Shown here: piece after piece, positions 35,011-47,700 of the stretch | Layout of the letters: every line of letters starts with the position of its first letter | Numbering within the stretch: position 1 is the stretch's first letter | Source: Chrysopilus asiliformis | Taxonomy: Eukaryota > Arthropoda > Insecta > Diptera > Rhagionidae | Direction of reading: 5' to 3' | Assembly (NCBI GenBank): GCA_964034945.1 | Contig: OZ035960.1 | Coordinates: 16,711,403 to 16,775,402, forward strand | Length of the DNA stretch: 64,000 nt | Position numbers and translations under genes: made by a program | Notes under the pieces: model-generated | What the model saw: only the letters and a program-made list of their open reading frames with translations | Database searches by the model: none | Told to the model about the DNA's origin: nothing

Positions 35011-35570
35011 GTGGCGCTAAATGGGTTAAATAAGTCGAGAACGTGTTGAGCTAGCGACTTGAAATTTTTTGTGAATGAATTTCACGAAAATCGAAATTTT
35101 CTAACTCCTTTAAAAGTAGTAGCTAACACTACTTTTAAAAGAGTTGTTAGAAAATTTCGATTTTCATAAAACTCATTTACAAAAAATATTTTTTTTTTTT
35201 TTGAAAAATATAGTATTTGGAAAATTTCTCAAAACCTATGCGCTTTTGGGAAAAAATAAATATTAAGGATATAAAATTTTCTACATTTCTTGCTTTAAAA
35301 GTTTTTACATATCTCTAACAGTTCTCAACATATTTTGAAAAATTTAAGTTTTCTGAAAATTTCTCGAAAACTACGCGCTTTAGAAAAACTGCATATAACC
35401 GAATTCAAAGAAAATATTGTAGAATTTCCTGCATTTTTTTCTTAAACGGTTTCTACATAACTTTTAACGGTTCTCAAAATATTTGAAAACATATTATTTC
35501 TTACATAATTTTTCCAAAACTAAACATTGCAGAGAAAAGTTTTGTGTTAATCATAAGTGATATTTCTTTT
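35011..35570 (+). repeat. Family-2 (HINE relative), degraded copy with hairpin
   Basis: Shares AACGYGTTGAGYTAGCGAC, TTGAAATTTTTTGTRAAT and repeated TTTCTCGAAAACTRCGCGC phrases with 40735-41380, 53930-54490 and 61915-62325. It contains the 35086-35165 hairpin. Confidence 0.6.
35086..35165. repeat. Near-perfect 35-bp-arm hairpin
   Basis: GAAAATCGAAATTTTCTAAC at the left and its inverse at the right end, continuing through CTTTTAAAAGTAGT to a 7-nt loop AGCTAAC. Only one mismatch and a 3-nt bulge. Confidence 0.9.
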
Positions 35571-35800
35571 ATCAAAATGCAATCAAATTTCCTCCGAAAT
35601 CTAAAAATTTTTGTTGCAAGAATATTTTAATGAAATATTTTCCAAGATTCCGATAAAGGAAAATTCCGATAAATTCAGAGCTTTTTCTCTGAAACTATTG
35701 TTCTCAGATAGTGATTCTAATGATTTATTACTTATCCGAACATATAAAAGTGGCATCTGAAAATAGCAAAGGATGGGATTAAATAAATTTCACGGCAATT

Positions 35801-36920
35801 AAAATTTTGGCTAAAGTTCAGTTTAGCGACAATGACGCTACAAATTTTTCTTATATAGGGAAGGGTAGAGAAGCATCCCCTATCCAAAATTGGTATTTTT
35901 ATCCGTCGCTCGCTCCCCTTGCCGCCTCAAGGAGTCCCTAAACTTTGTATGAAACTTTTTTCTGGGGGGTGGTAGGGGGTGTGTGGTACTTTTTTCGATG
36001 AAGGATAAATCGAAGGGTAAGGGAAAACCCTATCGTGCTATATCAATGATTACCTAATATAGATGGGAAGTAAACGGAAGTTTCCGTTTACCTACGGCAG
36101 AGAAAAGAGATGCGCGATAAAAAAAAGTCACCGAGCAACACCATCTTTCCCTTTTTTTCCTTCATGTCATATGGAGTTAAAGAAAAAACAAGAAACTTGT
36201 CGTTTAGTCAGGGCTAAACCAAGCGAGATTTTCATATCCTTATAGCAGTCAAAAACTTGTATTATATTTACACAACCCTTGCACTAACACCATCATGCTT
36301 CCGACAGCGGCCTGACAGCTCACGAAAATTTTCAAGCAAATTATAACACTTTTTTTAGTATTTAAATCGCGAAATACACTAAAAATCAACGAAATTAACA
36401 CGAAAACTAAATTTTCCACCGAAATTGGTGGTTTGTTTTGATTTTTAACTAACTGACTGCTGAGAATCAAATTTGTGTATTGCCATTGTGCGATTTTTTT
36501 ATGGTTTTTTCGAGGCGCATTACAACTAATTACGCATTACAACTGAGATGTGGGAACACTTGAGATGAGGCCGCACACATAAATAACTCAGTATTCACAC
36601 AGAAATTGAAACAGCCAGCATGTCGCTAGTTGTCCCTCTCTCAAACCAAATATTTTAGGAGAACTTTCTTATCTATATTAGGTAATCATTGGCTATATAT
36701 TATTGGAATGTACTCTTCAATACCTTTCATTTGAGGTACACCCCCTACCAGCCACCAGAAAATAGTTTCATACAAAGTTTAGAAACCCCTGGAGGGGGCC
36801 AGGGGGCGAGCGATGGCTAAAAATAACCATTTTGGATAGGGGATGCTTCCCCTTCCCCCCTTCTATGCAGGAAAAGTTTGTAGTGTAATTGCCGCTAAAC
36901 TGAACTCTTGCCAAAATTTT
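35801..36920. mobile_element. Large foldback element with about 260-bp arms
   Basis: The left arm 35801-36064 and right arm 36671-36920 are inverted copies: TTTTGGCTAAAGTTCAGTTTAGC, GCATCCCCTATCCAAAA, CCCCCTACCACCC, and innermost CAATGATTACCTAATATAG. About 600 bp of non-repeated sequence lies between the arms, starting with the palindrome GTAAACGGAAGTTTCCGTTTA. No transposase seen. Confidence 0.75.
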
Positions 36921-36930
36921 TACATAAGAG

Positions 36931-38655
36931 AAATAGTGATTAGGAGCTGTTCATAAAATACGATAATTCAGGCTTTCGTACATTTTTCGCATTTTTTTGT
37001 GTGGAGTTTGGTACTACCGTCACACTATTGCAACCCCTAAAGCTATTTTAAAATAAAGTGATTGCCAAAAAATTCAAAGCAAAAGAAATAATAAAATTTT
37101 CTAAACAATCCTTTCCATTAAAATGCTTTTAAAAAAACAACAAGAACAAAAATATGACTTAATATTAATCATTCAATTAAAATGTGGTAATTAATAAAAG
37201 CTCACATTTGATTAAAAGACGAAAAGCGAGTCATGTAATCAAATACATATCACGTGAATGAAAATCAAATTGTTGGAATATTATTAAATATCACAATAAT
37301 ATGTAAATGTGTATCACAGTCATGCTCAATATTCAAAAAGATGTTAAACAATTTGTACAACTTGTAATTAATCACAATCGATTCACGGAAATTATCTAAG
37401 AATATTGTCTGACAAAAGTAGTAGACAATTGATGAAGAATAATCATTAATCAAGACAAAAATTCGTTTAATCAAAGTTAAAAGTCCACAACAGTGAAGGT
37501 CTATCTGGTGAAAAAAAAAATGATGATAACATTCCAACCGCTAAAACTTATATTTTCAATTCAAGTTGATATTTCCTTTTAACTGTAAACAAATCCCTTT
37601 ATCGGTTTATTTTAAATACCAAAAATTTTCCCTTGTGATATTCATTTCACGTTAGTTCAGTTCTTTAAAAGATCAAAGAAGATATGTATATTTAAATGGA
37701 CAACTAAAAAGCTCCTTGGGATTGATTCCCATATGCGAAATTGCATTATTCGAATCGGTTAACTGGAAATAAATTGGATTGCATGGATATTGCATTTGCT
37801 CAATCAAACGGAACTGTTTGTGTTCATCTGAAATTTACCCGAAAAGGATGTAGGAGTCAACATCAGATATGAATGTAAGAAGTTTCTGAACAGAAGGACA
37901 CAAGATGGGAAGCTTCAGAGAAAACCTTCAGAGTTACTAAAAAGTTCAAGTTAAACATAGTACCGACTCCTAAAATGCTGATGACTTATGAAACCCACAT
38001 GCAAACATAATATGTAAATGAATTAGATTTTGGCTTTGATTTCTACGTTTGATACTCAGTCAAGGAGATGAATCTGTAGATATTCCCATGAAATTTATCC
38101 ATACTAGAGTCTCCCCCCCTGTCTACCCTTTCGACCACGATTTCACTTCATTGCTTTCTTGTCTGATCGTAGTAAAATACATTGGAGTCAAATGAAACCT
38201 CCAATGAACTGTAAACTTTTAAATTAAATTTAGCCCCAAGTTGGCAAAGTTTCTTTACATAATTGGCTTACGTGAAAATGTTGGCTTTTCGATATCATGT
38301 TTACATTGAACGAAATTTTGCACTCACCATGATTTGTAGTTAAACTATCAAAACAAAAACTTACTAGTCACTTATGGTTAGTTAAATTTAATCATAATGG
38401 AAAAGGATCTTATCCCTAATCTTACAATATTCAATCAGTCGAAAATTAATTCGTTAATGGCTCTAAAACTTTGATAATCATATTAAAATCAAGTTAGTAC
38501 TTATAGTTAAACGATTTGAAGTTAATAAATTTACTATTTTTTGTGTTTAACCATTGAACCATTTCTGATTCACGGTTTTCTCTATTAGAATTTCTATTGG
38601 AATTTCTGGGCTTTTAGGTCTGCAAAAACAATAAATAATATAACATCCAATTTCC
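36931..38655. other. Non-coding stretch upstream of the plus-strand gene
   Basis: AT-rich with no repeat or exon supported. It would contain the promoter and 5' UTR of the plus-strand gene if transcription starts nearby. TTCAGTTC at 37657 is an Inr-like match only. Confidence 0.3.
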
Positions 38656-38756
38656 ATGTCTGCCCTGAAAACCCATCAGCAGCCTGTTTCTGGAATGGAA
38701 GCTGGCTCACCGTCATCAGAGCCTGCTGTTAATAAATTTATTCAAAAAGTTTATCG
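38656..38756 (+). CDS. Unassigned gene, exon 1 with start codon
   Basis: 101 nt, 33 codons plus 2 nt. The donor is TATCG|GTTAAG. The GC content is clearly above the surroundings. The encoded peptide is Ser/Pro/Glu-rich, then VNKFIQKVY. Confidence 0.5.
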
Positions 38757-41700
38757 GTTAAGGATTGCAAAAAAGTTAAATTTTTAGTATTTAAAAAAAA
38801 TGGAAGGGTTTTAAAAATTTGACCCAAAGGAATTTCCTTTGACCGTGCAGTAAACATCAATTTTTTGTCTTACTGAACTTTCTTTCGAATTTCCACTAAA
38901 AACAATTTTTGCATAACTATTTTTAACTCTTTTCAACTATATCTAAAAACTCAACTGTTCAAAAATAAAAACATCAATAAAAAAATTTATTTCCGTTGGT
39001 ATGAGGGAACCCATTGAAGACATTTCATTTTTAGTATCATTTTACAATTTCGAGAGTTATATTTACAAGACAACCACATTTACCAAAAAATATTTATATA
39101 CCAACCCACGTCCATTTAAAAATCAACCTCTGGCCAAAAATGTCTATTAACCCGATATCATTTTGTCAAACGACATCAAATATTGGACTCGATTTTTATT
39201 GATACCACATTAAATCAACATTAATAACAAGAACAGACTAGGGTCCAATTCAGGTACGTATCTATAAACCGTACCGTGTAAGATATTTCTTGGAATATCT
39301 TTTAATGTACTGTAAATACATATAACCCAATGGCATATCCCCAAACACGACAAGATACGTGACTTTGCCACTAAACACGGAAAACGAATCCCAAAAGACG
39401 GATACGTTTCAAAATATTTTCATCTTCATTGTGAGAATGTCATCCTGTTCCAAATTTCTGACATGTTTTAGACAACGAAATGGGAAAAATTACTTTTCCG
39501 CTGATGAATTATATGTGAACGTTTGCTTTTCACGTGTGATTATAAAATATCATGGTTTTAAAATTGTGCTGAAATAATTTTTTTTTCCATTGACATTTTA
39601 TTTATTTTTTATTAGTTTCAAAGAAGACAGCGTGTCGCCAGAGAAATTCATCAAGTTCTTCGCAATTATCTGTGGTGTTAACCAAGTAAGTACGAAGAAT
39701 AATTGATGAAGATTTTTTTTTTTTAAATTCTATGGCAATAAGCAATAACTGCTAAGTCGATTTTCATAAGAAGCTAAAATATTGCTTTTGCATTGTCAAA
39801 TTCAGCTCATATTGAAAAAAAAAACTTTAGTCGACTTAAGCGGTTGTTACTTGTGGCCTCAGATTTCGTAGCGTTTATACACGGAGAGAAATAAAGGTAG
39901 AACCTGAATCGTACGTCGATGCGTCCGTCATGCGTCCGTCCGCTTGACAGTTTTATGCGGTGACAGTTGGGTATGGCAACGAATCTGGAGTTAATTCATT
40001 GTTTTGCACTTCTTCTATCAGTTTATCGTCGAAACAATTACTTTCAATTTGTTCCATACTTAAATTGCTTAAATCGTAAGCAAACTTTTTTGCGAAATGA
40101 CATTTCCGTGCGTTGCCGCATGTAAAAGTAGAAAGTCGACCTACTCTATGCGGTTGCCGCATCGGAAAACGTATTATTAGGGGAGTACTCATAACAGCCC
40201 GTTGATTTTACTCGAACTGTCAACGTGACGGACACATGACGGACGCATCGACGTATGATTCAGGTTCTAGCTTAATAGGAAAAATTCCTCTAAAAACTTG
40301 GAATATTCGAGATAGTGACATTTTTTGGTAATGACTCCCATACAGAAGGCGAATTCATGCCTAAAAATATAAAATTTTCCCAAAATTATTGGAACAATTT
40401 CCTATTTGTCGGGAATTATTGTAAAACAGTCCACTGTCTCGTATATTCCTATTTGGATTTCTCTCCATTTAGCTAATAATATGAATGTTATGATTTTAAA
40501 GTTGAAAATGAGTTTTGTAATATCTAATGCTGCGTTTACACGAATGACAAATTAGTCATTTTTTTTGTCATAAATTGTCATTATCGTGTAAATAGTATCA
40601 TTTTTGTCATTATTTCTGTCAGAAAAATGACAATCTCTCATAAAAGAATGAACTTGTCCATTCTGTTATGACAGATTGTCATTATCTGTCATCCGTGTAA
40701 ACCCAGCATTATCAGTGATCACATTTTTACTTTCCTCTGCTGTAGCGGGAAAGTATTTTATTCAGGACGTAGACCGACTCGAGAACGAGGGAGACAAAAA
40801 CTTTCTGAGCAGTACGAAATCCGTTTCAGGCAAAATTATGAGGATGTTCGCACATTTGTTTGTCGGCCTGTCGATTTGCTGTCAATCGGTCTGTCCGTAT
40901 CTTAAATAACTCAAGAACGCGTTGAGTTAGCGACATGAAATTTTTTGTAAATTAGTTTTACCGAATGCGTAGTTTTCTGTCAACTTTTGGAAAAGTAACG
41001 GTTGCTATAACGGGTAGTTCCTATACATAATTTTTGAAAAAACACATTTTTTTTGAAAATTTCTCGAAATCTATTCGCTTTTGGGAAAAAATTAATATAA
41101 CAAAATTTAAAGGATACAAAATTTTCTACATTTTTTACTTCCTAGGTTTTTACGTATCTCTAACGGTTCTCAACATACTTCAAAGAAAAATTGAGATTTT
41201 TGAAAATTTCTGGAAAATTATGCGCTTTTATGAGAAAATGCATATTTTTCCTATACGTATCTTTAACGGTTCTCGAGATATTTGAAAAAATATTTTCTTT
41301 CACATACGTTTTTTCGAAACTAAATATTGCAACTGTTATAAAAACCACTGATATTTTTCCTATGTTGCCAAACTTTTTTGGGAGGTTTTAAAAAAATATT
41401 TTCAACTTTTTATGAAATTGGAAAATAACGAATCTACTAAAAACCTAATTAAACGCAGGGTAATTAAGGGAGAAAAAATAATGCTTGCGGCTCGATTTTC
41501 AATAATAAGAATCTATCCACTACAGCCGGAGAATGAGTTTCCGTGTTCTTATTAGAGTAACTGTAAATTTAGAAAGATGGGGTCGCAAAAGCAAAAAAAA
41601 AAATGACTGCCATACATATTCTAACTAATGTAGCTAGGATAAAAAATTCTGATCCAAATCAAGAAAGATCAATATGATCTGTGAAAAAATTCTTCTTTTC

Positions 41701-44700
41701 TGTAGGGGTAGTCACTCTCAGAAAACACAAAGCTTTCCAGAGCTTACAGCGGCTCAAGATATCCAAAAACAGTGCATAGACACGCTGTAAAAATTATGTT
41801 ACTTAAATAAACGTATAAAAAAAATTTCTAGGGTGAAAAAGGATCGTCAAGTATTTTCCCGACCCAAAACTTTTCACTCTACCCTCAAAAACATGCTCTC
41901 AATAAATAACATTATAATTTAATCATGTAATATATATAAAGCTATTACATAAAAACTTGCTAACTATAAACCGCCACGGGCCACAAGATCTACAATTGAC
42001 ACTTTTTTCAGTCAAAGGTCATATCCGGAGGATATTCAAAAGATATCGAATTTATGATTTCGTTACACTATAATATCAGTAGTAGTACTTCTTTTAGTGA
42101 TTCAGAATAATCAGCAAAAACGATATTTATCTGTTTTCCTCCACTCATTCGTACTGTAGATAAAAAAAAATCTTATGTGTACGAATTTAACCCCAAGGAA
42201 TTGGTTATCTATTTTTAGCAACTGATGGTGTTTATTTTACTCCGTTCCAGAGCTCCCAAAAGATTAAATCGTTTTACGGATATTTTTCCGGATTCCAATA
42301 AAAAATCTTTTCTCCATTCATTCAAGACGTTTCGCTTTTCTCTGCGACGCAGTGTGGTATGTATGTATAAATGATACAAAGAACTACCACATCAAATTTT
42401 TCCCATCAGGCCAAAAATAAGAACTTTTCGAGAATTGTCGTTATTATACCAAAGTTTCAGTGCTTTTGGGTAAATTATTAAGATAAAATGTGTGCGTGTA
42501 TGAATTTAAAGAAGGAATACGTCCTGCTGTGATACAAAAGAGTTCACAGCTTCCAAACGACAGTTAAGAAAGTAGAATATAGAAGCGAATATTACAAAAC
42601 CTTAAATCATGTTTATAATTTGTAAAAAAAAATCTTATTTAAGGATCACATTCTGTTTACTTTCCAAATTTACTATCTGTCTTCTGAGGGATTTATAACA
42701 ATTGCTTCTAAATTTATCTCCTGCTTTAAATTCAATATAGTATCCAATTAAAGCGGTGACCATAAAATTTAATAAATAAAATCAATTTTAGGAAATTGTT
42801 TGTATTATTTGGAAACTGTATGGAAATGCCATGCGAAAATAGATAAAATTGAGGTTCAATATGAATTGAATATTAGAGTACGAGTTTTCCCCATTTCGTA
42901 AAAGAAGGTAATCAGAATTTTAAGGCCTCAAAGGAAAAACAAAGTTAAGATAAAAATGCGTTTTTTTTTTTATTAAAAATTTTCAAACCTTCAAAAGAAA
43001 AGATCGGCGCAGAAAAAATCCTATTAATTTGGATAAAGGAATTTGGATACAGGAATTTAACAAAATGTAAACAAAATCAATTCTAAAACAAAACAAAAAC
43101 ATAACAAAAGCTATAATTGCCAATCTGGCAATCATTGGAGACCCGTATGGTGATATTCGTATCAAAATTCGAACAGTTGTACCAAAATTCCACTTTGAAG
43201 TCAAACTTTCCAATAAGAATTTTTAAAATTTATTCCAATCGGATTTTGATGTATAGGAGTTTTATGTAGAATCATATTCTAAATAACTTTTGTTCTTGGA
43301 CTTTTTTGATAAGATGCACCGTTTTTGAGATATTCGCAAAAACCGTTTTCGTTCGTATGGGGGGTACCCCCCCTAATGGTCCATTTTTGCCCATTAACGA
43401 ACTTAGCCTCGCATTTTACAAAAAACGGATCTGTGCAAAATTTTAAGTCTCTAGCTCAATCCGTGCGCCCGCAATCCGCGCCACAGACGGACGGACAGAC
43501 AGACGGACAGACAGACGGACAGACAGACGGACAGACGGACAGACAGACGGACGGACATGCTAAATTCAACTTTTTTCATCATTCTAAACACACTGGTGTA
43601 ATTCATTTTTTTGTGCGATGACGGGATCTTGGCGTTACAAACGGTAAGGCAAAGTTAATATACCCTTTGGTTTCACCATACGGGTATAAAAATGATAAAA
43701 CGTGTACATCAGGAAAGAAAATCCTTGAAACAAATTCCCGGCACGTGTTATCCATTGTAACCTGGCAATATTATCCCGCAGATAAACATTAATCATAAAC
43801 TGGTGTTTATAGAATGATGAAATAACTTTTTAAATCTCAGTTCAATTCGGAAACACCAAATAATTCGAATAATTTATTATTGAACTTCAGATTTCTAATG
43901 ATTTCCCATTTAAACAACTGATGGCGATTTACATGCTGCAATTTCAAAATTACCCCACAGAAACTTTTTCTTAATATTAGGTCATGTTTTTTATGATTAC
44001 AGAGATTTGCTAAACCCTAAAGTAATCACAAAACAAAAATTTCGTTCCACTGAGGTTTCTTAAATTTATTGCTCTGCCATGACAAAGAATTTATCATTTT
44101 ACGTTTTTTAAAGAATATTTTATAAGAAAAGACCTGTTTTACGTGATAAATTTTCTCCCTCTGATAATAAAAGAAGGCAGGGATTTTCAATTTGCTTATG
44201 CCTTTTTCGTGGAAAGCTTTTGACCTGTACCAAAGATTTTATTTTCATCATGGAAGTGATTTAGTTTAAATAGATGTGTTGCTCGCAAGAAAATCAAGAA
44301 AAGTATTTCGGTTTTTTTTTTTACTTTATGCCATACATACAATAATAAAATTACATTTTAACACAATTCCCACAAAATAAATTTTTGTTAAAAGCATCTT
44401 CCAAAATTGAATTGCGTTTTAACTTATTTACATTTCTTAAAAAGAAGATATATTGAAGATTCTTTTGAACTGATTCAAAACTGTACCCTATTTCAAGCAA
44501 AGCTTTTGGGCGCTTTTTTAAAGAAACTAAATAGAAAGTACACAAAGGCACAGCATTTTTTTAACAGGTTGCAAAACAAAACCTTACAAATGTCACAATT
44601 TCAGCTATGGTTTGATGTGTCGGAGAAACTTGGTATAAGACCTAAATTTTAAGAGACCAAAATTTCTTGGGATATAGCGCTCAGAACTAGAAAGAGAACC

Positions 44701-47700
44701 GAAACTTTATAAATGTCATAAAACTACAACTTTAGCTTAATTCCATTCAAACATTTAGAACCTAATGAAATATTAATTTAAAAATATTTACAAATATGGA
44801 GATACATATCTCAGTACGTTTAAGCCTATTTGGTATAACAAAAACTTTTTTACCCCGAAGTTTATCAGTCACATCTTAGCATGAATTCTTTTCCTCTAGA
44901 AAAATGAAAAAAAAATTAGGTATACGAATACAGTAAATTTATTTATAGTACTAAAGTTCTTTAACAAGAAACGGTTTTGCAACAGATATACAAACTATAC
45001 CAAGGCAAAAAAAAAACTATCAGCAAATTGAAACACAACTCCTAATCGATTTTCCTTTGGCCAAAGGTGTATGCTTACAAGGTGCTATAATGGAACTGGT
45101 ATATCAGACTAATAATAAGAGAATAAACTTCTTGGAATTGTCATTTTCTTAAAGGAAAAATATTTCCACCTTCAATTTTCTCTAGTTTTCCGTAACGTCA
45201 ACATACCTTGGAGGAAATAGTTGCCACTTTCACGAGAGAAAAAGAAAAGAGAAAAAAATCTGCCCAGACAGAATAACCACTGAATCTTGGTGTGAGTGAA
45301 ACTATTTTTGTTTCTAACATAAAAGTGTTGGATTTTATTAAATAAGGAGTTTTTCATACTTTAAGAAAACCTGTTTAATTTAAAATCCCTATTTTCGGTT
45401 TTTTTTAAATACAAGAATTTGAAATACACCTTTGGACTACATCCTTAGGTTTAATTTGGTCTCCTTATAACAATTATCGTATCAATTTTCTTGCAGTTTT
45501 ACAGGGACTACGGATTATAAATATATTGTGACATTTGTAAGGTTTACTGCAACTCATCCGCAGCAGAAGCAAACAAAAAATACTGCAAAATCATTTAAAA
45601 ATTACATTTGGCATTTAAAAAACCTGAAACTGATGATTAAATCAACATTGTATTTAAAAACAATTTAATTTATTTAAAATCATCGTTTCGCCCAAATTCA
45701 TTAAAAACAGATAACATCAAAGTACAACCATTTCGGCGTAACTTTGGTAATAAAATTAATAAATATTTTACTTTTTTCTCTCATATCAATAATATTACTC
45801 TAATAAATCATTATAATGTAGCAATTGGAATGGAAAAACAAACAAATTACTTTTATTATAGTCCTTTAAATAATTACCCATGGAATCAATTAAATTAAAC
45901 TTCGTTCTGATAAATCAAACCTATTAAAATCAATTTATTAAATAACGAAATCAGTGAAAAAAAAACTGCACAAAGCGGCTTGTAATATTTTTAATTAATT
46001 ATATTAAACAAACAAATTTTATAGAATAACCCACGAAGTCCGAAGAGTAGGAAATTCGTAAAGCGTTGTTTACACAATTTGTTACAGATTTATAGGGAGG
46101 GTGAGTATGCAGTAATGTGTGAAAATCCTTGACGAGTCGTTTTGTTTTTACGGGGGAAACTTAACATCACAGAGTGAAAAAATCGCATTTTTTTTCTTTT
46201 TTTTCCAAAATTGACGCTACGGTGGAATTTTGATAAGTCCAGGCTCGGATCCAGACTTTAATTTAGGTTTTAAATTCGTCGGTTTAAGAATCGATGGTGA
46301 TGATCATTATATGAGAGGTAGTCAAGCTTTTTTCCCATCAACCACCACGAGAATTTCTCAAAATCTCATCACTGCAGAAGAACTGCAACAAAGAAGTGAT
46401 TAAGTTTAGGAGAATAAAAAGGGAAAGGAATGCGCCGCAGGCAAATTGTTTTGAAAACAAATGTGCCGATGTGGTGTAGGTGAAAGTTCTCACGTACTTT
46501 TATAAACATTGTTGCCGAGCAACACGGTCGCGTACACAATACAGTAATCCCTCGAACTGCGCGGCTTCGGACTGCGCGGTTTCGCAACTGCGCGGTTAAG
46601 TTTTTAATACCAAAATTTCGAACTGCGCGGTAAAAATTTCGCAGCTGCGCGGTTTTTTTTATAATTTCCGTATAAAAAACATGTTCTGAACATATATTTT
46701 GGTGAATCCCCGACAAGAAGGAATCAGTTGGTAATTTGGTATCTTCGTACATATTTGGTAATTTCGTGCTTATATTAGTGTTTATATTTAGTGGAAATTG
46801 GGACATTATGTAAGACAATTGGTGGGGACGAATTTAAAAACTTAGAGTCAGAAGATATCATGGAAGTCCTTGCAAGCAATGAAGAAAATATGACTGCTGA
46901 CGATATTTTGATACAGTTCGGCGATAATTATAGCGACGAAAATGATGAAAGTGAAGTTATAGAGATTATAAGAAAGAAAAATCTTACGCACGAAAAACTG
47001 ACAATTTTTTTAATGCTTGGTAGTCAACTTCAATAAGAAGCTCTTAATAGGGACCCTGATATAGAGCGTGCCTTAAAATTTCGGAGAAATTTGACAGCCG
47101 CTTTAGCCCCATACGCAGAAATGCATAATGAAAAACAAAAATCGGGTAATGAATCACTAATTTTTCAAAAAGATTAGTAATACCTTAATAGGGAATATAG
47201 GGACCCTGATATGGAGTGTGTCTTAAAATTTCGGAGAAATTTGACAGCCGCTTTAGCCCCATACGCAGAAATGCATAATGAAAAACAAAAATCGGGTAAT
47301 CAATCACTAATTTTTCAAAAAGATTAGTAATACATATCATATCTTTGTATTACTTTAAATATGTCGTTAAATAAAAACTTTTTTCTATTTTTTTTTTTTT
47401 TGGAATTTTGGTAATATCTGGGACTTAACCCCAATATTTCATACAAAATAGGGTTCACAGTGCGCGGTTTCCCAGTGCGCGCTCTTTTTGAGGAACGTAT
47501 CTACCGCGCAGTTCGAGGGACTACTATATGTTTCTCCAGCCCTTATGCACTTGCGCTCGGAAGGACATTCATATAATTTTGTTCGAAACTGCTGAGTTTT
47601 GAGTTATCGTACCTCCTGGGCTCTCAGACTTCCGTAGGGCTACTGGTTTGTGATAAATATACTGTGAAAAACTTTATCTTGCATCATGACTAATTTTCAA

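Noticed and set aside
41713..41790. Exon-like segment after CTTTTCTGTAG in the plus-strand gene intron
   Set aside because: TAG is the second codon in the phase required by exon 2.
45495..45534. 40-nt candidate exon with good acceptor and donor
   Set aside because: Right length class, but it has a TAA in the required phase.
46369..46818. 149-codon minus-strand frame
   Set aside because: Its middle is the antisense of the CTGCGCGG repeats of the Tigger-type element; no conserved motif.
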